From an uncultured Verrucomicrobiae bacterium (lineage in GTDB: Bacteria; Verrucomicrobiota; Verrucomicrobiia; Palsa-1439), in contig CALBCO010000218.1 in the NCBI GenBank assembly GCA_937927265.1, positions 1-7,427 of the forward strand: 7,427 nt of DNA, in the 5' to 3' direction. The position numbers and the translations under genes were made by a program. The notes under the pieces are model-generated. The model saw only the letters and a list, made by a program, of their open reading frames with translations, had not been told where the DNA came from and did not search any database. Position 1 is the first letter of the stretch. Every line of letters starts with the position of its first letter. This document shows, one piece after another, positions 1 through 5,003 of this stretch.

Positions 1-708
1 GGCGACCGGCCGCAAGCTCGCATCCAAACCGATTTGGAATTTTGCGGTCCACTGCGCCTGTACGCTGTCGCCTTCCGGCTGCGTGACGGCCAACCGCGCT
101 GTGCCCGCGATCTGGCTGTTGGCGTTGTTTTTGATATTGCGCGCGGTGAATTCGAGCGAGCGCAGCTCAACAGTTTTGGCGCGACTGTCGCTTTGGCGTT
201 GCACATAGCGGAGCGTGCCGTGTTGGATCGTCAACGCTTGGAGATCGAGCGCAACCGGGGCGGCCGACTGGGCCGGCGCGGATTCGTTGGAGGAGACCGG
301 CAACAACGGATCGAGGTTGGTGGTGCCGTCGGGATGCGTAAGGACCGTGACCTGCGGTTCGATGACTGTGATTTCCGGCACAAGAATGTGCCCGCGCAGA
401 ATGGACCACAACCGGTAACGCACCGTCACCTGCTTGGCGGTGAACATCGGTTCACCGCCTTGGGGAGTCACCTGCAGTCCGTGGAGAACAATCTTGGACA
501 ACGGCTGGATCGTCGCCGCGGTCACTGTGATTTTGGCGTGGAGGGCTTGGCTGACGCGGGGCAAAATGACGCCCCGGAAAAACACGCTGCTGGTGACGAT
601 AAAGTATAAAATGACTACCAGCCCCGCCCCACCTGCGAGACCCCCTCGCCACCACGCGCGCCTTCGCTTCTGGCCGGTAGCGGTAGTTGGTGTGCCTGAT
701 TCATTCAT
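1..708 (-). CDS. AsmA/TamB-like membrane-anchored envelope protein (C-terminus outside window)
   Basis: Reading the minus strand from an ATG at 708 gives 236 open codons down to base 1, so the gene is cut by the window edge. Start choice: AGGAGG lies 8 bases before this ATG. A second in-frame ATG at 738 would overlap the stop of the upstream gene and has no such site. The protein begins with a short basic stretch (KRRRAWWR) and one hydrophobic segment at about residues 23-40. An AsmA/DUF748-type N-terminal pattern follows at about 45-140: short beta-strand repeats such as ITVTAATIQPLSKIVLHGL, then VRYRLWSILRGHILVPEITV and TVLTHPDGTTNLDPLL. Known members of this group are inner-membrane-anchored proteins whose long beta-rich part lies in the periplasm, with roles in phospholipid transport or outer-membrane biogenesis. 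The family assignment is by pattern only. The upstream gene ends 19 bases before this start, so the two are probably co-transcribed. Confidence 0.72.
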   Translation of the reverse strand, partial: MNESGTPTTATGQKRRRAWWRGGLAGGAGLVVILYFIVTSSVFFRGVILPRVSQALHAKITVTAATIQPLSKIVLHGLQVTPQGGEPMFTAKQVTVRYRLWSILRGHILVPEITVIEPQVTVLTHPDGTTNLDPLLPVSSNESAPAQSAAPVALDLQALTIQHGTLRYVQRQSDSRAKTVELRSLEFTARNIKNNANSQIAGTARLAVTQPEGDSVQAQWTAKFQIGLDASLRPVA

Positions 709-727
709 CGCATCATCCTCCTGTGAT

Positions 728-1504
728 TCATGATCCATCTTGTGCCGGCGGCAGCAGTGGCACTTGCTGGCAGGCGTTCATCGTCGGGATGACTTGTGTA
801 AATACGCCGACGATGGCGCGGATCAGTTCGAACCCTGTGCTGGCGCGGACTTCGCGTTCCGGCATCGGATAATAAAGCTGAAAGCCTGCCCAATGTTGCG
901 GCGCGCATTGGTCGAGGACCGCGCGCAAGCGGGCCGCCGTGGTGATCGCGCGTTCGGTGAACTCGCCGTTCGCCTGTTCACTGAGCACCACCGCGACAAA
1001 GCCCTCGCGCCCCACCAACCGGCGCAACTCGCGGTCGAAGACTGTTCTCGGCCGGCACTGCCGGAGCAGCCGGTGCCAGTCGAAATCCTCGCGCAGCCCC
1101 CACGGTTGGGCCGCCTCCGACCCGGTGATATAGCCGCGCTCGATTTGCAGTCCGCTCTTGAACACACGACGGTCGCTATCCGCCGAAATAAAAAGTTTGG
1201 CGCAACCGAAGTTTACGCCATGCGACACCGGCTTCGCGGCCCGGTTCGCCCGCGGTAGCCAACAAATCCATTGCCAATACACGCCGCGGCCCCAGCGATC
1301 GGTCACAAACGGCGTCCGATAGGTTCGTTCGAGATGGAACTTGAGAATCTGCGTGATCCGTTCGTGCGGTTCGAGATTACCGACGCGGATGCCGCGCTGG
1401 AAATCAATCCACTCCGGCCGGAACGCCTCACCAGTGGGCAGTTCGCCCCCGCCGCTGGATTTGGCCAGCGGCAGCCAGTCCGCAGTTCGGTGCTTCGTCG
1501 CCAT
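728..1504 (-). CDS. Hypothetical protein, 258 residues, unrecognised family
   Basis: I do not recognise this protein. The frame is open up to 1648, but the part beyond 1504 is translation of the palindromic element, so ATG 1504 (MATKHRTADW) is the likely start; no clear Shine-Dalgarno site precedes it. The protein has no signal peptide or membrane helix and appears soluble and arginine-rich. A Trp/aromatic-rich core at about 71-85 (WGRGVYWQWICWLPR) is followed by a beta-like stretch at 98-124 (NFGCAKLFISADSD, then FKSGLQIERGY). Residues 139-165 (EDFDWHRLLRQC) and 183-203 look helical. A conserved-looking segment reads GFQLYYPMPEREV at 207-219, and the C-terminus is hydrophobic then proline-rich. 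The stop lies 19 bases before the AsmA-like gene, which suggests one operon. Codon and base use resemble the neighbours. It is clearly a real gene by composition, but its function is unknown. Confidence 0.7.
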   Translation of the reverse strand: MATKHRTADWLPLAKSSGGGELPTGEAFRPEWIDFQRGIRVGNLEPHERITQILKFHLERTYRTPFVTDRWGRGVYWQWICWLPRANRAAKPVSHGVNFGCAKLFISADSDRRVFKSGLQIERGYITGSEAAQPWGLREDFDWHRLLRQCRPRTVFDRELRRLVGREGFVAVVLSEQANGEFTERAITTAARLRAVLDQCAPQHWAGFQLYYPMPEREVRASTGFELIRAIVGVFTQVIPTMNACQQVPLLPPAQDGS

Positions 1505-1519
1505 GGTCGGATTATAGCC

Positions 1520-1650
1520 TAGTGCTCGGTCAAAGTTAAATGCAAGGGTAGGGACGCCTCGCCGAGGCGTCCGCCTTTTGCCACAAGAACGGACGGCGCG
1601 GCGCGCCGTCCCTACCAACGACCCTTGGATTGTAGTTTGACGAAGCACTA
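1520..1650. mobile_element. Miniature inverted-repeat (MITE-like) palindromic element, 131 bp
   Basis: The left end (TAGTGCTCGGTCAAAG...) and the reverse complement of the right end (TAGTGCTTCGTCAAAC...) agree at 24 of the first 30 positions, ending in a shared CAAGGGT. Both ends carry a TA dinucleotide (1520-1521 and 1649-1650), which would fit insertion at TA with duplication, as IS630/Tc1-mariner-type transposases produce. That family link is inference. GGTAGGGACG at 1547-1556 also matches CGTCCCTACC at 1607-1616, so the whole element can fold as one long cruciform. No transposase gene fits inside, so any movement would depend on one elsewhere. It sits 15 bases from the start of the minus-strand hypothetical gene and 64 bases before the beta-mannosidase-like gene. 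A chromosomal REP-like repeat is the alternative reading. Confidence 0.7.
1552..1611. repeat. Two perfect 21-nt hairpins inside the palindromic element
   Basis: Positions 1552-1561 (GGACGCCTCG) pair with 1563-1572 (CGAGGCGTCC), with one C between them. Positions 1591-1600 (GGACGGCGCG) pair with 1602-1611 (CGCGCCGTCC), with one G between them. Each is a perfect 10-base dyad, and both begin GGAC and end GTCC. They are separated by an 18-base spacer containing CTTTTGCC. Pairing in either hairpin competes with the outer pairing of 1547-1556 with 1607-1616. There is no T-run directly after either hairpin, so a classical intrinsic terminator is not supported. Confidence 0.8.
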
Positions 1651-1686
1651 GCCTCTGGCCCCTGCAATTCCCGCGTGACCAGCAGT

Positions 1687-1710
1687 AACGGGTGTGTTAC
1701 AGACACCGTT
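1687..1710 (+). other. Imperfect dyad just before the beta-mannosidase start
   Basis: AACGGGTGT (1687-1695) can pair with ACACCGTT (1703-1710) with one bulged G. An alternative dyad, GTAAC (1685-1689) with GTTAC (1696-1700), overlaps it. It covers the candidate GTG start at 1694 and ends 4 bases before the ATG at 1715. It could be an operator or a structure that masks translation, or it could be chance. No promoter was found nearby to anchor it. Confidence 0.25.
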
Positions 1711-1714
1711 CAGA

Positions 1715-4189
1715 ATGAACCGACAACTCAATTTGAACGGGACGTGGCAATTGCGCTGGGGCGATGGCGAACGCGGCGAGCGGGTGGGGCAGGTGCGCCG
1801 CGATCAAATGGACCTGAACCGGGCCTGGCCGGCGACAGTGCCCGGCACGGTGCAGCAGACGTTGCAGGAGCTTGGGCTGCTGGCCGATCAAAACGTCGGG
1901 CTGAACATCCTGCACGGCCGGTGGGTGGAGGAAACGGTCTGGTATTACCGGCGCGAGTTCGCCGCGCCGAAATTGCGCGCGGGCGAGCGAGCATGGCTCG
2001 TGTTCGAGTGTCTTGATCTGGCGGCGACGATTTATCTCAACGGCCAGGAAATCGGCCAACATGCCAATGCCTTTTACCCCTGCCGGGTCGAAGTCACAAA
2101 AGCGTTGCGCGCCGGCCAGAACGTCGTGGTCGTGGCCGTGGAAAGCGGCTTGTTCCACGCCATGAACCGGTCCGCAGCAGGCTACAATACGCATCTGAAT
2201 CACGAACTGACCAAGCGCGTCTGGCTGCGCAAAGTGCAAAGCGCCCACGGCTGGGATTGGTCGCCGCGGCTGCTCAACGTCGGCATCCCCGGCAACGTCT
2301 CGCTGGAAATCGCCGCCGGCGTGCGGGCCGACAACTTTGTGGTGCGCAGCGAATTGGCTGAAGACCTCACGACCGGCAAGGTCATCGCGCGCGTGTTGGC
2401 GGAGAATCTGGGTGAGAAACCGATCAAGGGCACGGTCAAAGTAGAAGTGGAGAAAGTGCCGAAGTGCCTCAGTGCGGAAGTGGAATTGAAACCGGGATTG
2501 CATCCGGTCGAGGTAACGGTGCCGGTGCCGCAACCGCAGTTGTGGTGGCCGGTCGGGCACGGCGCGCAGCCCCGGTATGCGGTGACGGTGACATTGATGG
2601 TGGGCGGCAAGGTGATCGGGCGTGCGACGAAGCGCGTCGGGTTCCGGCACGTGCGCGTCAATCAAGACCCCCATCCCGAAAAGGGTCGGTATTTCATCAT
2701 TGAGATCAACGGCAAGCCCATCTTCTGCAAGGGCGGCAACTTCGTGCCGGCGGATCTGATTCTGTCGAAGCTTGACCGGCAGCGGTACGCGACCTTGGTG
2801 GCGCGGTTGCTCGAGGCCAACGGGAATATGTTGCGCGTGTGGGGCGGCGGCCTTTACGAGAGCGACGATTTCTACGAGCTGTGCGACGAAAAAGGCGTGT
2901 TGGTTTGGCAGGAGTTTATTTTTGCCTGCGCCAAGTACCCGGCCACCGACGAAGCGTGGCTCGCGGATTTCAAACGGGAGGCAACGCACCAGATCCGCCG
3001 GCTGGCGCATCATCCGAGCTTGATCGTGTGGTGCGGCAACAATGAGATGGAACAATTTAGTTGGGGAGCAAACTACGAGAAAGGTCAGCAAACCCCGGAC
3101 TATGGGCTTTTTCATTTCGTCCTCCCCCGGCTGATGAAAGCGGAAGACCCGACGCGGTTTTACTGGCCCAGTTCACCCTACTCGCTCGATGTTGAGCCGC
3201 CGAACGCTGATCACACCGGCGACCAACACCCGTGGAGCATCGGGTTTGGCAACACCGATTTCCGCCAGTACCGAGACATGATTTGCCGGTTCCCCAACGA
3301 AGGCGGATTGCTCGGCCCGACCGCGTTGCCGACGCTGCGTGCGTGCACCGACCGAGTCGGCTCATTCGCGTGGGAACTCCATGACAACAGCGTCAGCTAT
3401 TGGGATTGGACCGCGCCCTATTCGCCCGACCTGATGATCGAAAATTGGGTGGGCCAATCCGTGCGCTCCATGAGCTTGGAAGATTACGCCTACTGGGGCG
3501 GCGTGGTGCAAGGAGCGGGCTTGGCGGAATATATCAAGAATTTCCGGCGGCGGATGTTCGACAGCGCCTCGGCCATTTTCTGGATGTACAACGATTGTTG
3601 GCCCTGCACGCGCAGTTGGACGATCGTGGATTATTACCTGCGCCGCACGCCGGCGTATTGGCCGGTGCGCCGCGCGTTCGCGCCGGTCACCGTGGTCGTC
3701 ACCCGCGAAGGCGACCGGGTGAAAGTCTATGGCGTCAACGAAGGCCCGATCTGGACGGGCACGTTGTTGTGCGGGTTGATGGCGTTGGCGGGCGGCTACC
3801 CGGTCGAGCAAACGCTCGAAGTCGCCCTCCCGGCCAACGCGAGCAAAGTGATTGCCGAGTTTGATGCCGCCCGGTGGGACAAGCTTGGCGTCGACCGGCA
3901 CGTGGCGTTTGCGATTTTATCCGCCACAGGTCGGGAAGTGGCTCGCGACGCATTGTTTTTGCCGTTATTCCGCGAGATGAAATGGCCCACGACCCGCGTG
4001 CGGGTGAAGGTGGCGGGCGAGAAAGCCATTTTCACAAGCGATACGTTTGCTTGGCGGGTCTGTCTCGACCTTGACGGCGAACGGGCATTGCCGGACAACT
4101 TCTTTGACGTATATCCCGGCATCCCGACTGTGCTCGACTGGCCTGCCCGGCTCGGTCGGCCGCGGGTGTTGCGGGTCGGAAATCGTTAG
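1715..4189 (+). CDS. Glycoside hydrolase family 2 protein, beta-mannosidase-like
   Basis: This 824-residue protein matches the layout and length of family 2 beta-mannosidases, which release beta-linked mannose from oligosaccharide ends with retention of configuration. An N-terminal sugar-binding jelly roll spans about residues 1-190 (LNLNGTWQLRWGD at the start, WYYRREF and VFECLDLAATIYLNG further in). An Ig-like domain spans about 195-300, the TIM barrel about 305-650, and beta-rich C-terminal domains complete the protein. Barrel motifs are KGGNFVPAD (339-347), NMLRVWGGGLYESDDFYELCDEKG (from 371) and WCGNNE, whose E444 is the expected acid/base. The expected nucleophile is E529, in FPNEGGLLG, where relatives usually have SEFG. 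There is no signal peptide, so a cytoplasmic enzyme acting on imported oligosaccharide is inferred. A GTG at 1694 would add 7 residues. Neither start has a good Shine-Dalgarno site; ATG 1715 is chosen because the family begins close to the LNGTW motif. Substrate could instead be another beta-linked sugar such as glucosamine. Confidence 0.88.
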   Translation: MNRQLNLNGTWQLRWGDGERGERVGQVRRDQMDLNRAWPATVPGTVQQTLQELGLLADQNVGLNILHGRWVEETVWYYRREFAAPKLRAGERAWLVFECLDLAATIYLNGQEIGQHANAFYPCRVEVTKALRAGQNVVVVAVESGLFHAMNRSAAGYNTHLNHELTKRVWLRKVQSAHGWDWSPRLLNVGIPGNVSLEIAAGVRADNFVVRSELAEDLTTGKVIARVLAENLGEKPIKGTVKVEVEKVPKCLSAEVELKPGLHPVEVTVPVPQPQLWWPVGHGAQPRYAVTVTLMVGGKVIGRATKRVGFRHVRVNQDPHPEKGRYFIIEINGKPIFCKGGNFVPADLILSKLDRQRYATLVARLLEANGNMLRVWGGGLYESDDFYELCDEKGVLVWQEFIFACAKYPATDEAWLADFKREATHQIRRLAHHPSLIVWCGNNEMEQFSWGANYEKGQQTPDYGLFHFVLPRLMKAEDPTRFYWPSSPYSLDVEPPNADHTGDQHPWSIGFGNTDFRQYRDMICRFPNEGGLLGPTALPTLRACTDRVGSFAWELHDNSVSYWDWTAPYSPDLMIENWVGQSVRSMSLEDYAYWGGVVQGAGLAEYIKNFRRRMFDSASAIFWMYNDCWPCTRSWTIVDYYLRRTPAYWPVRRAFAPVTVVVTREGDRVKVYGVNEGPIWTGTLLCGLMALAGGYPVEQTLEVALPANASKVIAEFDAARWDKLGVDRHVAFAILSATGREVARDALFLPLFREMKWPTTRVRVKVAGEKAIFTSDTFAWRVCLDLDGERALPDNFFDVYPGIPTVLDWPARLGRPRVLRVGNR

Positions 4190-4200
4190 TGCCGGTTTTC

Positions 4201-4228
4201 TTGACTTGATGCGGAGCGCTGTTATGAT
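4201..4228 (+). promoter_or_regulatory. Sigma-70-type promoter of the rpmH operon
   Basis: TTGACT at 4201-4206 and TATGAT at 4223-4228 are separated by 16 bases. Each hexamer differs from the consensus at one position. Transcription should begin near 4234-4237, leaving a leader of about 20 bases before rpmH. The promoter starts 11 bases after the beta-mannosidase stop codon. It gives the ribosomal operon its own strong expression regardless of read-through from upstream. Confidence 0.75.
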
Positions 4229-4255
4229 GCGGCGCTTTTTCACACAGGACTGAAC

Positions 4256-4390
4256 ATGAAACGAACGTATCAACCATCGAAGATTCGCCGCCGCCGGAAA
4301 TGCGGTTTTCTGGCGCGCAAGAAAACCAAAGGCGGTCGCGCTGTGCTGCGCAACCGCCGTCGCGTGGGCCGCAAACGCCTGGCGCTCTGA
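4256..4390 (+). CDS. rpmH: Large-subunit ribosomal protein bL34
   Basis: This 44-residue, very basic protein begins MKRTYQPSKIRRRRKCGFLA and ends GRKRLAL, matching the near-invariant bL34 pattern from end to end, including the Arg/Lys-rich middle (RKKTKGGRAVLRNRRR) that binds 23S rRNA. The length is normal for the family. AGGA at 4246-4249 sits 6 bases before the ATG and supports the start. It is the first gene after the promoter at 4201-4228 and is followed by rnpA, the usual arrangement in bacteria. The dnaA gene, which often lies beside rpmH, is not present here. Confidence 0.97.
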   Translation: MKRTYQPSKIRRRRKCGFLARKKTKGGRAVLRNRRRVGRKRLAL

Positions 4391-4398
4391 GGCGCGTT

Positions 4399-4403
4399 GG
4401 AGG
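4399..4403 (+). promoter_or_regulatory. Ribosome binding site of rnpA (GGAGG)
   Basis: GGAGG lies 9 bases after the rpmH stop. It is 4 bases before the in-frame TTG at 4408 and 8 bases before an ATG at 4412 that is in the wrong frame for rnpA. The spacing suits the ATG better than the TTG, which makes the rnpA start questionable. Confidence 0.65.
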
Positions 4404-4407
4404 CTGT

Positions 4408-4764
4408 TTGCATGGGCGCGCCACATTCCCGAAAACGGAACGACTTCAGTACGGTCGCGAGTTTCGCCGCGTGTTCGACGCAGGACGCAAAGTGGCCGGG
4501 CCGCTGGCCGTCCTCCACGTTTTGGCGGTGCCCGGAGAGCGCGCCGTGGGCATTGTGACTGGACGTAAGCTCGGCAACGCAGTGCAACGCAACCGGGCAC
4601 GACGGCTGTTACGCGAAGCCTACCGCCGCCATAAACATCGCTTGGCGAACGGCCTGCACTTGGTCATCGTGGCCCGGCGGGGGATTGCGGGGCAACCGTT
4701 CGCGCGGGTTGAGGCAGAGTGGCTGGCGCTGTGCGCACAAGCGAACATTTTGACAGAAACGTGA
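4408..4764 (+). CDS. rnpA: Ribonuclease P protein component (TTG start proposed)
   Basis: The protein subunit of RNase P helps the catalytic RNA remove the 5' leader of precursor tRNAs. With the TTG at 4408 as start it has 118 residues, normal for the family. The N-terminal FPKTERLQYGREFRRVFDAGRK (from residue 7) is the typical opening, and GNAVQRNRARRLLRE (56-70) is the RNR signature helix that contacts RNA. The end, HLVIVARRGIAG, is also typical. An in-frame ATG exists at 4300, but its first 36 codons overlap rpmH and look like a shadow of that arginine-rich gene. An ATG at 4412, ideally spaced from GGAGG, is out of frame by one base. The frame is open as far upstream as 4228, across all of rpmH. 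The stop shares one base with the yidD start (TGATG), suggesting translational coupling. Confidence 0.93.
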   Translation: MHGRATFPKTERLQYGREFRRVFDAGRKVAGPLAVLHVLAVPGERAVGIVTGRKLGNAVQRNRARRLLREAYRRHKHRLANGLHLVIVARRGIAGQPFARVEAEWLALCAQANILTET

Positions 4765-5003
4765 TGAAACGAATTTTGTTGCTGCTGCTACAAGGCTACC
4801 GATGGCTTACGCCACTGAAGTGGCTCTTGCCGGCACCGCCGCTCGGCAGTCGCTGCTGCCGCTTTGAGCCGACTTGTTCACGCTACGCGCAAGACGCCAT
4901 CGAGCGTTTTGGTGCGGTCCGTGGCGGTTGGTTAACCATGCGGCGACTGGCCCGCTGTCATCCATGGCATCCGGGCGGATTGGATCCGGTGCCGAAATCA
5001 TGA
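4764..5003 (+). CDS. yidD: Membrane protein insertion efficiency factor YidD
   Basis: This small 79-residue protein is full-length for the family. The N-terminus (MKRILLLLLQGYRWL) can form the expected amphipathic membrane-associated helix. The core CCRFEPTCSRYAQDAIERFG (31-50) and the ending RRLARCHPWHPGGLDPVP (60-77) contain the conserved Cys residues and the HPxxxGGxDPVP signature. YidD is known as a cytoplasmic, inner-membrane-associated factor that improves YidC/Sec-dependent insertion, and it lies in its usual place between rnpA and yidC. The start ATG overlaps the rnpA stop by one base, and its own TGA overlaps the yidC start by one base in the same way, so expression is probably coupled along the operon. 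Confidence 0.96.
   Translation: MKRILLLLLQGYRWLTPLKWLLPAPPLGSRCCRFEPTCSRYAQDAIERFGAVRGGWLTMRRLARCHPWHPGGLDPVPKS

Noticed and set aside
34..609. Plus-strand open frame of 191 codons near the left edge.
   Set aside because: The minus strand here encodes an AsmA-like protein with a good ribosome binding site and a membrane anchor. The plus-strand translation shows no domain.
1511..1533. Minus-strand TATAAT (1516-1511) with TTGACC (1533-1528) inside the palindromic element, as a promoter for the hypothetical gene.
   Set aside because: The spacer is only 11 bases, and transcription would start at or within the start codon. The hexamers are probably coincidental.
1552..1611. The internal hairpins as an intrinsic terminator or a CRISPR-like array.
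   Set aside because: No T-run follows the stems, flanking genes point away from the site, and there are only two non-identical units without regular spacers.
1505..1648. N-terminal extension of the hypothetical protein up to an ATG at 1648.
   Set aside because: The extra 48 residues are translated entirely from the palindromic element and its edge, and composition changes abruptly at 1504.
1697..3115. Long minus-strand open frame of 472 codons opposite the beta-mannosidase gene.
   Set aside because: It is a shadow of the GC-rich hydrolase. It is His/Arg/Pro-rich with no recognisable domain, while the plus-strand frame has full family motifs.
4412..4558. 48-residue open frame starting at the ATG with ideal spacing from GGAGG.
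   Set aside because: The product resembles nothing and overlaps the well-supported rnpA frame. It is treated as evidence about the rnpA start, not as a gene.
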